Translations under genes and position numbers: made by a program
Source of the DNA: Corynebacterium pseudotuberculosis
GTDB lineage: Bacteria; Actinomycetota; Actinomycetes; Mycobacteriales; Mycobacteriaceae
DNA length: 64,000 nt
Direction: 5' to 3'
Assembly (NCBI RefSeq): GCF_002155265.1
Contig: NZ_CP021251.1
Span: 682,001-746,000 of the forward strand
Shown: positions 35,623 through 44,582 of the stretch, one piece after another
How positions within the stretch are numbered: position 1 is the first letter of the stretch
Layout of the letters: every line of letters begins with the position of its first letter
Notes under the pieces: generated by a model
Told to the model about the DNA's origin: nothing
What the model saw: the letters and a program-made list of their open reading frames with translations, nothing else
The model's database searches: none

Positions 35623-36787
35623 GGGGGCGGCGTACAGCAAGCCACAGACCTACCACGAGCAGCGCAAAACCAAGCATTTTTGCCACGAAACCGCCGATAC
35701 GCAGCCGGTGTAGCGTGTCCACTGTCGGCTGGGCTTCATCGTGGGCATGCGCTTGTGTGGTGGCGTCCCACTGAAGCTTGGTCTTTAAGATTGTGCGCAT
35801 AGGATCGTGACCACGCTGCGCGGTAGCGTCTGCGTCTTGCTGATCAGTGGCATAGAACATGAACACGTCTTCGCTCTGATTGACCACTACACCGCTCTTA
35901 GGCTCCACCCACAGTGTGCGCTTGACCGTGTAATACGGGGTGAGCTTGACCGTGCCGGCACGGCCCTCGCCGTAGAACTTAGACGCTGGGGCAGTGATGT
36001 GCATCTTGTGTACATGGTCTTGCTGTTCTTTGCTGAGATCGCTAGTGGTGGCCTCCATAGAGGGCTCGTCGGAGATGTCCTCGGGCTGTGTGAAGGAGCG
36101 CGTCGCGGCTTTGGCAAGGTCGGTGGCGGGAATATCCTGGGTAAACATGTAAATCCCATTTTTTTCCTCCACGTAATCCAGTGGCCAGGGTTTTTGAGCG
36201 ATGGGATCAAAGAACTGGTACGAGCGGCGTTCCGTGTGGAATGGATAAAAGTATTGGAGCCCATCGCGGGCAAAATCGCCGGTATCAAAGCTCAGGTTGA
36301 GACTTGGCGCCATGACCTTCATATGAGAGGCAAAATCCAGAACCGGATAGGTGGAGTGCCTGATAAGACGCAGTTTGTCATCAATATCGACGATGGATTT
36401 TTGGGTGTCTGTGCGCACAAGGTTGTCCGTTACGTGAAGGTCTACTTCGTCGCGAACATCAGTTTTTACCGTTTTAATTTCCCGATGCAATTGAGTGGTG
36501 GTATTAACCACAAAACAGCTTTGTGGGGCATCGGGAGGGCAGGGAGCTTCCGGATCATAGAGAGTGGTAGCCGCAGGAGTGGTAGTGATCTGGCGAGTAG
36601 TATCCACCGGAATAGGCTTGATTCGGCTGATCATCAGGGCCGGGCCAGCCGCTGCAACGATAAAGAGCACGGCTGCTGCCACAAAGGCAAAGATAGGGGC
36701 ACGCCGTGCATGCTTTTCAGAACGTGCAAATAGGGTATTCCGTATACCCGTACCAGCAGTATTTACACCGGTGTCTTTGCTGTCCAT
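35597..36787 (-). CDS. DUF3068 membrane protein, Rv0227c-like
   Basis: This 396-residue protein has an N-terminal helix (about residues 30-55), a large external domain and one C-terminal helix near residue 370 (GFVAKMLGFALLVVGLWLAVRR), the two-pass layout of DUF3068. The domain contains paired Cys in EAPCPPDAPQSC, probably a disulphide. In C. glutamicum a protein of this family was reported to be needed for mature lipomannan/lipoarabinomannan, as I recall; this assignment rests on family and synteny. ATG at 36787 or the GTG one codon earlier is the start. It is co-transcribed with the Rv0226c-like gene and divergent from the acyltransferase gene. Confidence 0.83.
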   Translation of the reverse strand: MDSKDTGVNTAGTGIRNTLFARSEKHARRAPIFAFVAAAVLFIVAAAGPALMISRIKPIPVDTTRQITTTPAATTLYDPEAPCPPDAPQSCFVVNTTTQLHREIKTVKTDVRDEVDLHVTDNLVRTDTQKSIVDIDDKLRLIRHSTYPVLDFASHMKVMAPSLNLSFDTGDFARDGLQYFYPFHTERRSYQFFDPIAQKPWPLDYVEEKNGIYMFTQDIPATDLAKAATRSFTQPEDISDEPSMEATTSDLSKEQQDHVHKMHITAPASKFYGEGRAGTVKLTPYYTVKRTLWVEPKSGVVVNQSEDVFMFYATDQQDADATAQRGHDPMRTILKTKLQWDATTQAHAHDEAQPTVDTLHRLRIGGFVAKMLGFALLVVGLWLAVRRPHDVSTHAS

Positions 36788-36827
36788 CACCCTGATGTCT
36801 CTCTACTTTCCGCTATAATCCCTTAAA

Positions 36828-37919
36828 GTGTCTCCATCGTACCCATCGCGCACGCGAAACTTCCTCCCCCAGCTTGAGGGGCTACGAGGTGTGGCTGCTA
36901 TCGGGGTACTTTTAACGCACACGGCTTTCCAAACCGGAGTGAGTCAATCGGAGATTGCGGGAGCGATACTTGCGCGCTTTGATTTCTTTGTCGCAGTATT
37001 TTTTGGCCTCTCAGCATTCCTGCTATGGCGTGGCAATCACCCGGGTTCCCCGCTCTCTTATTTTCGTCGCCGCGCCATACGCATCCTTCCTGCCTATTGG
37101 GCATGTGTTTTACTCGTTTTTGCGTTCTTGCCTGATTCTTTTGGCTCGGGTTGGCGCACGATTGTAACTACCCTCACGCTGACTCAAATTTACCCAGCAC
37201 ACAGCCTTGCTGGTGGCTTAACCCATCTATGGTCGTTGAGCGTTGAGGTGGCGTTTTATCTTTTCCTGCCGGCGCTGGTGTGGGCGCTGCGGGGGACGTC
37301 GAAAAGCATGCGCTTGCTGTGCTTCCTCGGGTTTTTTGCGCTAGGCATTGGATGGGCGGCGGTGCCTTGGCCTCTTGATATTGCTGGCGGAATCAACTTT
37401 CAGCTTTTCCCGCCCTCCTACGCACCTTGGTTTGCCGTTGGCCTTATTGCGGCGGAGCTGGAGGGGACAAAAATAACTGCGTGGAGAGGTTTTAACGTCA
37501 CATGGCCTTGGTGGATGCTTGCGCTCGGCGTGGCATGGGCTGCGGGACAACCATGGTTTGGGCCACAGGGATTAACGCACCCCACCCCCGGGGAATTTGT
37601 GAGAAAAATCCTGGCCGGTGCCCTTTTCGGGGCGCTGATATTGCTGCCCTATGCATGGGGAACCGGCGGCGCACAGAGATCGATTCTTGGTAGCCGACTT
37701 CTGCTCACTCTTGGTCGGTGGAGTTACTCGCTATTTCTTTGGCACCTTCCGGTGCTGTCGGTGGTCTTCCCGCTGTTGGGGATCGCACCATTTTCCGGAC
37801 ACTTCCTTCTTGTTACTGTGGTCTGCTTTGTAGGAAGCGTTATTGTGGCAGCGGTGAGTTTTACATTGGTGGAGCAGAATCTTCTTTTAACAAAATACCG
37901 TGGCCTTGAAAGAGCTTAA
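36828..37919 (+). CDS. Acyltransferase 3 family protein (TmaT/Rv0228-like)
   Basis: This 363-residue membrane acyltransferase opens with RNFLPQLEGLRGVAAIGVLLTHTAF, whose Arg/His pair is the catalytic hallmark of acyltransferase family 3. About ten helices follow, including RRRAIRILPAYWACVL and HLWSLSVEVAFYLFLPAL, both conserved in the family. The corresponding gene in C. glutamicum, TmaT, acetylates trehalose monocorynomycolate, which aids its export by the MmpL-type transporter. The GTG start at 36828 is divergent from the DUF3068 gene across 40 bases. Its stop shares TTAA with the aftD stop. Assignment as TmaT is by family and synteny. Confidence 0.85.
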   Translation: MSPSYPSRTRNFLPQLEGLRGVAAIGVLLTHTAFQTGVSQSEIAGAILARFDFFVAVFFGLSAFLLWRGNHPGSPLSYFRRRAIRILPAYWACVLLVFAFLPDSFGSGWRTIVTTLTLTQIYPAHSLAGGLTHLWSLSVEVAFYLFLPALVWALRGTSKSMRLLCFLGFFALGIGWAAVPWPLDIAGGINFQLFPPSYAPWFAVGLIAAELEGTKITAWRGFNVTWPWWMLALGVAWAAGQPWFGPQGLTHPTPGEFVRKILAGALFGALILLPYAWGTGGAQRSILGSRLLLTLGRWSYSLFLWHLPVLSVVFPLLGIAPFSGHFLLVTVVCFVGSVIVAAVSFTLVEQNLLLTKYRGLERA

Positions 37920-40900
37920 GGGGCATCTTGAGGCTTTTCTTTTGTAAACAGGGGACACAGCAAAGCCAGACAACATAACACGTCTGTAAAGGGCACAAGA
38001 TCAAAGTAATGGGCGCTGGGCCAGGGGCTGCGCGCTAGCCAGAGCGCGGTGATTGCCGTCATTGCAGCAACGATGCCGGTGGGGGTGATGGTGGTAAAAC
38101 GTCGGATAGCCCAGAGGCTTGGAAGTATCAGGAGCCCCCAGCCTCCTAGGACGCAGCAGGTAGCAGCCGTGCCGATAATCGGAAGTATGGGCGCTGGCCA
38201 GGCTTTGACAGGCGCCTCGATGGTGCGACGCCGGCGGCTGATGACTAAGCCGCATCCTAGCGCGATTGCTATCGCAAGTGCTCCGCCGCCTAGTAACCCA
38301 CGACGATAGGTGGTATCCGCGCTCATGCTGAGCGTTACTGCGCCGTGTGCACCCGATGGGAGGATAAAGCTTTGCGACGCCGCGTTAAATTCCACCGGGC
38401 GTAGTTCTGTGCCGTCTTCTAAAGTCGCCCTGAGGCCTTTGTTGGCAGCGCGTGTGGTCACCAGAATTCTGTCATGGTCTGCGGCTGGGATTACTTCCCC
38501 GCGCGCGAGATCACGTAGGCCAATCTCAGGGGAAAAACCTGGTTCGGTGAGGCGAATCCAGTTGGAACGGGTGCGAACCTCATGGTGACCGGCTGTAAGC
38601 TGGATATCGTTGCCGCAGGTATGGGGGGTGCCGTCGATATACGTGGGTTGATTGCAATCGGATTGGGATAGCTGAACCGTGAGATCCTTGGGAAGGCTAA
38701 AACTCCTGATGATCACCCCGGTATCCACCGTGACCTTTTGAAAGAGAAACTCTCGGACGCTCATGGGGGCTTCCGGTACCGTGACCACTCGCCGGATTGG
38801 CGCATCTTTGATCGCAGCCTCGGCGATCCCTACTTTTCCGGATCCCGTTGTTGTGGGTTGTTGTGGTCCTAGAGTGATGCGCACGGCATCCGTAGGACCA
38901 CCCGGTACTTTGATAGTGGTGGGAATGCCGGGTTTTATTTTTACCTTTGTGTGTGCTCCCGCGCTGCTTATGGTGAGGGCGGCGGGAGCGCCGGTGGTGG
39001 TGAGGCTGAGCGTTGGATTATCGGAGTGCGCCTGTAGTTCCAACCATTGGCCTTCTTGAGTTCCGGGTGCGGGGAACCACGCAGTGTCTGGATCGCCGTC
39101 AACGGCGGCGGTAAGGGATCGCTCTGGGTGAGCGCCGCCAAAGGCAGTGGCGTCGGCGGCAGACGAGGATGCTGTCACGCTGCCGCCGGTTTCTACGACA
39201 CGCGTGTATAAGCCTTGCGACGGATAATCGAGCACCGTTCTTCTAACGTCCGGGGCTTCATCGGCAGAAACAAGGGGAGCCGAGACCGCGGACTGTATGG
39301 TGCCAAAGTTGCGGGCGGTTAGCATCGGGGTATCCGTGACTATCTCTGCGTCTTTATTGGTGAGCTCGTAGAGCCCGCGGGGAAGCAGCGGAAGGATTTC
39401 GCCGCCTCCTGCGATCTTTGTTGGGGTGGGGGCGGCCTTTTCTGCGTCGGCAAGCAGCATGTTGCGTTGAGGGGCAAACACAATTACATCGATTTTGCCA
39501 AAGGTGCGGACCTCTGCGTGGGGGAAGATCTGTTGAGCTTTGTTCAACGTGAGGGCTGTTCCGGTTGTTCCCACCACCGAGTCATCAAGATCATGCCGCA
39601 GCACCAGAGCGCCAACGCCGAGGCGTTCGAGCTGCGCTGGTAGCTCATTCAGCGCGCCTTTGTCTATAGCCGCAAGGGATCCATCGAGTGTGCGGATCGC
39701 CTCCGGGGGCACAAGGGGCACAGCATCGCGGGCAAGCCAGGGGACAGACAATAGCGGCTGTAGCGGCTCGTCTCTGGTCCAGCCCCATTTTTGCCGGGCA
39801 AAACTAGCAGCGGGGAGTATCAACGTGCGAGTCCCTGAGGCCTTCTCATTGAGAAAATCCGCAGCTTCTGACCAATAAGAGGGGACCTGACTATAAGCTC
39901 CGGAGGGGAGCAAGCGGCCCGACCATGCAGGAGAAACCGCTGCAGCTGCCACCAGGACTACGAGAGCATAGATTGCTGCACGCTGCTGGGGAACTCCTCG
40001 AGTGAAACGAATGTGAACAGCGTGGGAAAGCCCTATGCACAGTGGTAACCGCAAAAGCGGATCAAATTTATGCACGTTGCGGAGAGCGGCGCCGGGGCCG
40101 TCGAGAAGCTCGGGGATTAAATGTGCCCCGCACATAATAATCACGCCGACAAAGAGCAACAACATCCAGAACTTATGAAGCCGCAGGTGAGGCCGGCATA
40201 ACCCGATCAATCCGAGCGTCGCGATGGCTAGTGTTGCCACGACAAAGTAGGGGCTGGTTGCAAGCGCATGACCGGCTTCCCGCTCCGTCTCTACAAAAGG
40301 CGTCCATGAGGTGGTGCCGCGTAAGACCTCGGCAGCGTTGAGCCAGCGTGTGGTAACAAAGGAGTTCTCGATGAAGTCAGTAAAAGGAGTGGAATAAGCC
40401 CCCAGGATGGCTAGCGGCACCAACCACCACAGGCTCACCGCAACGCACCCAACAGACCACACTGCAAAAAATCGCCAGCGCCGCAGCCACAGCAGCAACA
40501 ACGCGGCAGGAACGCATGCGGCCACCGTAGCCGTCGCGTTCACCGCACCCATGCCTATTACCGCGAGTAACGATGCTGCGACACCGGAGAGGCCTTGTAC
40601 GGGAAGTCGCCGATCGGCGTTGTTATGGGCAGCCCCAGCCACCGGGATCAGCGGCCACAGCACCCAGGGGGCTAAAGCCACTGGCCAGGCCTCTGAAGAG
40701 ATCGCCGTCAGGGTGGTCAGAATTCGGGGGGAAAGCGCATACAGCGCGGCGGCTAATACACGTGAGCCGCTAGAACCCACCCCTATCCGGCGGGTGAGTA
40801 ATAAAAATCCGGAAAAGGCCAAGCCCAGAAGCAAGGTCCACCACAGGCGCTGGGCCACCCAATCCGGAAGCGGGGAGGCAAGGAGAAAAAATGCTCCCTG

Positions 40901-41179
40901 AGGAAAGAGATAGCCATAAGCCTGGTTTTGCAGCTGCCCCATGGGGAAAATATCAGTCCATGGATGAAGAGCCGCGCTGAGAAAATGAGCCGGGTTGGCC
41001 ACTAGATCGTGTTTTGTGTCTGCGGCAGTGAGCCCCCAGGGTTGGGAAAAACTCACCAGCGCGGCGCATACCCAGCCGGAAAAATGAGGCCGGCGGGAGA
41101 AAAACAACAAGAGCAGTGACGCTTGTGCCACCAGGAAGTCGGCTAAAGTTCTAGCCTTTGTGCGCACAGTGGATATCAA
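37916..41179 (-). CDS. aftD: Arabinofuranosyltransferase AftD
   Basis: This 1087-residue GT-C enzyme corresponds to AftD (Rv0236c), which adds alpha-1,3-branched arabinofuranose to arabinogalactan and lipoarabinomannan. About eleven N-terminal helices cover residues 18-430, with an acidic first loop (GLTAADTKHDLVANPAHFLS). A long periplasmic region of beta-sandwich and carbohydrate-binding character follows, including GAHPERSLTAAVDGDPDTAWFPAPGTQEGQW, an F5/8-type discoidin-like segment near residue 690. Three C-terminal helices end the protein. It is shorter than the mycobacterial enzyme (about 1400 residues). Start is TTG at 41179, or GTG at 41167, 8 bases after the DUF2613 stop, so coupled to it. 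The stop overlaps the convergent acyltransferase stop (TTAA). Confidence 0.9.
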   Translation of the reverse strand: MISTVRTKARTLADFLVAQASLLLLFFSRRPHFSGWVCAALVSFSQPWGLTAADTKHDLVANPAHFLSAALHPWTDIFPMGQLQNQAYGYLFPQGAFFLLASPLPDWVAQRLWWTLLLGLAFSGFLLLTRRIGVGSSGSRVLAAALYALSPRILTTLTAISSEAWPVALAPWVLWPLIPVAGAAHNNADRRLPVQGLSGVAASLLAVIGMGAVNATATVAACVPAALLLLWLRRWRFFAVWSVGCVAVSLWWLVPLAILGAYSTPFTDFIENSFVTTRWLNAAEVLRGTTSWTPFVETEREAGHALATSPYFVVATLAIATLGLIGLCRPHLRLHKFWMLLLFVGVIIMCGAHLIPELLDGPGAALRNVHKFDPLLRLPLCIGLSHAVHIRFTRGVPQQRAAIYALVVLVAAAAVSPAWSGRLLPSGAYSQVPSYWSEAADFLNEKASGTRTLILPAASFARQKWGWTRDEPLQPLLSVPWLARDAVPLVPPEAIRTLDGSLAAIDKGALNELPAQLERLGVGALVLRHDLDDSVVGTTGTALTLNKAQQIFPHAEVRTFGKIDVIVFAPQRNMLLADAEKAAPTPTKIAGGGEILPLLPRGLYELTNKDAEIVTDTPMLTARNFGTIQSAVSAPLVSADEAPDVRRTVLDYPSQGLYTRVVETGGSVTASSSAADATAFGGAHPERSLTAAVDGDPDTAWFPAPGTQEGQWLELQAHSDNPTLSLTTTGAPAALTISSAGAHTKVKIKPGIPTTIKVPGGPTDAVRITLGPQQPTTTGSGKVGIAEAAIKDAPIRRVVTVPEAPMSVREFLFQKVTVDTGVIIRSFSLPKDLTVQLSQSDCNQPTYIDGTPHTCGNDIQLTAGHHEVRTRSNWIRLTEPGFSPEIGLRDLARGEVIPAADHDRILVTTRAANKGLRATLEDGTELRPVEFNAASQSFILPSGAHGAVTLSMSADTTYRRGLLGGGALAIAIALGCGLVISRRRRTIEAPVKAWPAPILPIIGTAATCCVLGGWGLLILPSLWAIRRFTTITPTGIVAAMTAITALWLARSPWPSAHYFDLVPFTDVLCCLALLCPLFTKEKPQDAP

Positions 41180-41187
41180 AGCCGGGT

Positions 41188-41376
41188 CTACTGACGTGAG
41201 CCATACTCCGGGTCGCCGAGTACCGAAGAATCCGCGTGTGGGGTGCCGTTGGCTGGCCCAGAATCCACGAGCGACACACCGATCACAGCCACAATGCCCA
41301 CCGCGATGCCGATAACGGCGCTGGCTATGGTGGGGCCGAGGGTGCGGCGGTTAAGAGAATCGGATTCAAAAGCCAT
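41188..41376 (-). CDS. DUF2613 small secreted/membrane protein (Rv0236A-like)
   Basis: This 62-residue protein has one hydrophobic segment (TIASAVIGIAVGIVAVIGVSLV) and a short polar tail ending DPEYGSRQ, typical of DUF2613. The same small gene precedes aftD in mycobacteria (Rv0236A). It ends 8 bases before the aftD start, so the two are an operon and it may be a partner subunit of AftD, which is inference. A longer open frame to 41613 exists but runs antisense through the lipoprotein gene and should not be used. Confidence 0.8.
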   Translation of the reverse strand: MAFESDSLNRRTLGPTIASAVIGIAVGIVAVIGVSLVDSGPANGTPHADSSVLGDPEYGSRQ

Positions 41377-41416
41377 ACATGTAACAATACCGTGGTTTAC
41401 TGGATGGGCAATGCAC

Positions 41417-42526
41417 ATGAAACGACTTCTCGCCGCCGCCCTCCTCGGTGTGCTCGCTGCATGTAGCGACGCCGGAACCAATACGGATCCCACCAGCACT
41501 GAGGCCACCACTGCGTTAACAACGCAGGAAACCAGCGCGCCTGCAAGCGCAAAACCACAGCCTGAGGACGTCCGCGCTAAAGCCGCGAGCCTGATGATGG
41601 TGGGCGTAAGCAATTACGACGACGCCCTTGCTGCCCTAAACCAAGGCGCTGGGGGCATCTTCATAGGGTCCGGCACCGATCCCAATCTTCTCACCGCTCC
41701 GGATAGAAACATTCAGGCGCTGCGTAAGGCCGTGGGGCGAGACTTTTCTGTCTCGATCGATTTTGAGGGAGGGCGTGTTCTCCGGCATCAGGGAATTCTG
41801 GGAACCTTCCCCTCGCCCCAAGTGATGGCACAAACCATGAACCCCGAGCAGGTTCGAGGGATGGCCAAAGCGATGGGCGACTCATTGCTGGCTCACGGAG
41901 TGACCGTGAATTTTGCTCCGGTCGCGGATATAGACGCTGGATTAGACGTTGTGGGCGATCGTGCCTTTAGCGCAGACCCAAATATTGATGCGGAATACGC
42001 CACAGCTTTTGCCCAAGGAATGCTTGATGCTGGGGTCCGGCCAGTGTTTAAGCACTTCCCGGGGCATGGCCGCGCCAGTGGCGATTCACACACAGGACAG
42101 GTATTCACGCCCCCTCTAGGTGACCTGGAAAACATTGACCTAGTTCCTTATGGCCGGATTAATGTCCCCGGTGCCGGCGTGATGCTCGGGCATATGGTGG
42201 TTCCTGATCTAGGCGCTCCCCAGAACGGACTTCCGTCCACCCTCAATCCGGCCGCATACCAGTTACTACGCACTGGGGCTTATCGTGATGGGCGTCCTTT
42301 CGCCGGCGTGGTCTACACGGATGATCTTGCTATGGGAGCAATCACCGGGGTTATGCCTATCCCTCAAGCCGTAGTGGCCTCGCTGCAAGCTGGCGCAGAT
42401 CAGGCTTTGTGGGTGACCACTGCGGGGCTTAAAGAAGCTATCGACGCTACCGTGGCTGCCGTGGAAACCGGCACGTATCCCAGGGCTCAATTTGAAGAGT
42501 CGGTACGCCGGGTTGGTGTTGTTTAA
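41417..42526 (+). CDS. NagZ/LpqI-like GH3 lipoprotein (beta-N-acetylglucosaminidase type)
   Basis: This 369-residue glycoside hydrolase family 3 lipoprotein has lipobox LAAC, with C16 lipidated. The GH3 core shows SIDFEGGRVLRH (substrate Asp loop) and KHFPGHGRASGDSHTG, the NagZ-type His-Asp active-site loop, followed by VMLGHMVVP and GVVYTDDLAMGAI, which carries the nucleophile Asp. M. tuberculosis LpqI (Rv0237), in the same position next to aftD, removes N-acetylglucosamine from peptidoglycan fragments. I chose the ATG at 41417 so that the signal sequence is of normal length; an ATG two codons earlier is equivalent. Divergent from the DUF2613-aftD unit. Confidence 0.9.
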   Translation: MKRLLAAALLGVLAACSDAGTNTDPTSTEATTALTTQETSAPASAKPQPEDVRAKAASLMMVGVSNYDDALAALNQGAGGIFIGSGTDPNLLTAPDRNIQALRKAVGRDFSVSIDFEGGRVLRHQGILGTFPSPQVMAQTMNPEQVRGMAKAMGDSLLAHGVTVNFAPVADIDAGLDVVGDRAFSADPNIDAEYATAFAQGMLDAGVRPVFKHFPGHGRASGDSHTGQVFTPPLGDLENIDLVPYGRINVPGAGVMLGHMVVPDLGAPQNGLPSTLNPAAYQLLRTGAYRDGRPFAGVVYTDDLAMGAITGVMPIPQAVVASLQAGADQALWVTTAGLKEAIDATVAAVETGTYPRAQFEESVRRVGVV

Positions 42527-42718
42527 TGCCTTTGGGAAGACTTAAGTAAAAAATTATTATGCTGTGATAATCGCATGGAGAAACCCCATGAAATCAGGAT
42601 TGATAAAGGTTATAAGGGGTTCTTGGCCACTAGAATCATGCGGCGAAAAAATTGCACAGCAGAACTTTAAGGTTCTTGGAATAGTGGGCAGCGCCTTGCG
42701 TCTACTAAGTTGGTGTGA

Positions 42719-44380
42719 GTGAGTTCAAAGAAGGCAGCTAAGTTCGGTGCAGGAGTGGTCCTAGGGATCGCTTTGCTCGGCGGCGTCGGGTATGGCACGG
42801 ACTATGTGATCAACCAAGGATCCGTCCCCCGAGGGACAAGCGTTGGCGGCATCGACATCGGCGGGATGGGAAAAGATGAGGCCATCTCGACGCTTAAAAA
42901 GGGACTGGCGCTTAGTTCTCAAGTACAGATCACCGCGGGAGAACAACACTCCAGCATCTCGCCTGAGGCCGCAGGGCTCGGCGTAGATTGGGAGAAAACG
43001 ATTGACGGTGCGGGCGCGCAATCTATCAACCCGTTCACCCGCTTGGCTAGCTTCTTTACCACTCATGAGATCAATATTGTCTCCACCGTGGACGATTCTA
43101 AGCTGACCCCGCAACTGGATCGTGTGGAAAAAGAACTAACCCCCGCGCCTCAGGACGCCAGCGTGGACATCCACGGCGGCAAGGTGAACTCTCACAAATC
43201 CGTTAACGGGCAGACTTTGAGCCGCCAGGAGCTCAACAGTGCGGTTGTCTCCGATTGGTTAAAGCCCAACGGAGTGAACGTGAAGGTAACTACCACTAAG
43301 CCTGCGATTGGTGAATCTGCCCTCAAAAAGGCCGAGGAAACAGCCAACGCGGCACTTCAGGGGCCCTTAGTTCTCCATGGGCGCGATAACATTGACGGTT
43401 TCATCCCCGTGGAACGGTTAGCCGAGGTTCTCACTTTTGTTCCGGATAATGATTCGCTGAAGCCGGAGATCAATGTCGAAGCGGCTAAAGGCATTTTCCT
43501 GGAAAATCTCGGCGTGACAGAGGTAAAACGGCAAAACGCTAATATCACCTTCAGCGGTGGAACCAAGGTGGTCACCCCTAGTACAGATGGAATCACCATT
43601 GACTGGGAGAAAACACTGGAAAACTTCCCTGAGCGTGTGACCTCCAAGGACAAACGAAACTTCGACGCTGTTTATATTGACCAGCCCGCTAGCTTTACCA
43701 CTGAGCAGGCGGAAAGAGCGACCTTTGATGAGGTCGTTGGTGAATTCACCACGGGCGGTTACTCCCAAGCGTCAGGCGTGAACATCGCTCGCGTTGCAGA
43801 AATGGTCAACGGGGCAATCGTCGCGCCGGGGGATACGTTCTCGCTGAACGGTTATACGGGGCCGCGCGGACGGGCGCAGGGCTTTGTGGAATCCGGCGTT
43901 ATCCTCAATGGACGCGCAGATAAAGCGGTAGGAGGCGGCATCAGCCAATTTGCCACCACTTTGTACAACGCCTCTTACTTCGCAGGGATGCAAGATGTAG
44001 CTCACACCAATCACAGCTTCTATATCTCGCGCTATCCCGCCGGACGTGAGGCCACGGTCTATGAGGGGGCTATCGACCTACAGTTTAAGAACACCTCCCC
44101 GTACCCCGTCAGAATCGTGACATCCGCAGGTGGCGGAAACGTGACCGTCAAGCTCACAGGGGTAAAGACTGTCAACGTGGAGTCCATCAATGGAGGACGC
44201 TGGAACTACACCCCACCAAGGCCGATCAAACTATCTGGTCCAGACTGCACGCCTTCAGGTGGTGCACAAGGTTTTACCACATCAGATACCCGGATTGTGC
44301 GTGATCTACGTGGCAACCAAATTTCGCGAGAAACTACGACCACCGTTTACGATCCGTCCCCGATTGTGACCTGTTCTTAA
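42719..44380 (+). CDS. VanW-family protein with peptidoglycan-binding-like repeats
   Basis: This 553-residue protein has an N-terminal membrane anchor (GAGVVLGIALLGGVGYGTDYVI), then two YoaR/PG-binding-4-like domains (GGIDIGGMGKDEAISTL near residue 42 and its counterpart near 190). The C-terminal VanW domain of about 200 residues contains NIARVAEMVNGAIVAPGDTFSLNGYTG and GGGISQFATTLYNASYFAGM, both conserved in the family. VanW proteins occur in glycopeptide-resistance clusters and in actinobacterial envelopes, but no activity is established. The start is GTG at 42719. It is followed by a strong terminator and stands alone on the + strand. Confidence 0.86.
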   Translation: MSSKKAAKFGAGVVLGIALLGGVGYGTDYVINQGSVPRGTSVGGIDIGGMGKDEAISTLKKGLALSSQVQITAGEQHSSISPEAAGLGVDWEKTIDGAGAQSINPFTRLASFFTTHEINIVSTVDDSKLTPQLDRVEKELTPAPQDASVDIHGGKVNSHKSVNGQTLSRQELNSAVVSDWLKPNGVNVKVTTTKPAIGESALKKAEETANAALQGPLVLHGRDNIDGFIPVERLAEVLTFVPDNDSLKPEINVEAAKGIFLENLGVTEVKRQNANITFSGGTKVVTPSTDGITIDWEKTLENFPERVTSKDKRNFDAVYIDQPASFTTEQAERATFDEVVGEFTTGGYSQASGVNIARVAEMVNGAIVAPGDTFSLNGYTGPRGRAQGFVESGVILNGRADKAVGGGISQFATTLYNASYFAGMQDVAHTNHSFYISRYPAGREATVYEGAIDLQFKNTSPYPVRIVTSAGGGNVTVKLTGVKTVNVESINGGRWNYTPPRPIKLSGPDCTPSGGAQGFTTSDTRIVRDLRGNQISRETTTTVYDPSPIVTCS

Positions 44381-44389
44381 GAAAAAGCG

Positions 44390-44422
44390 AATGCGCGCGG
44401 TTCTTTGGCCGCGCGCATTTTT
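44390..44422 (+). terminator. Rho-independent terminator after the VanW-family gene
   Basis: Perfect arms AATGCGCGCGG (44390-44400) and CCGCGCGCATT (44409-44419) are followed by a run of T to 44422. Confidence 0.9.
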
Positions 44423-44582
44423 GCGTACTGCCATTTTGAACGTATCTAGGTATTTTTGCTTGCGTTGCGCAGCCTCAAAAGGGGACGAATATCACGACTG
44501 GGAAGCACTGCGCTTGTTTTAAAGCAGGCGTAGTGTGGGCTGACAAAGTTCGAGGCTCAGGCGAGATCCTAGGAGGACGTAC

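Noticed and set aside
41377..41613. A longer version of the DUF2613 gene
   Set aside because: The extra part is antisense to the NagZ-like lipoprotein's signal and linker; the conserved family start is at 41376.
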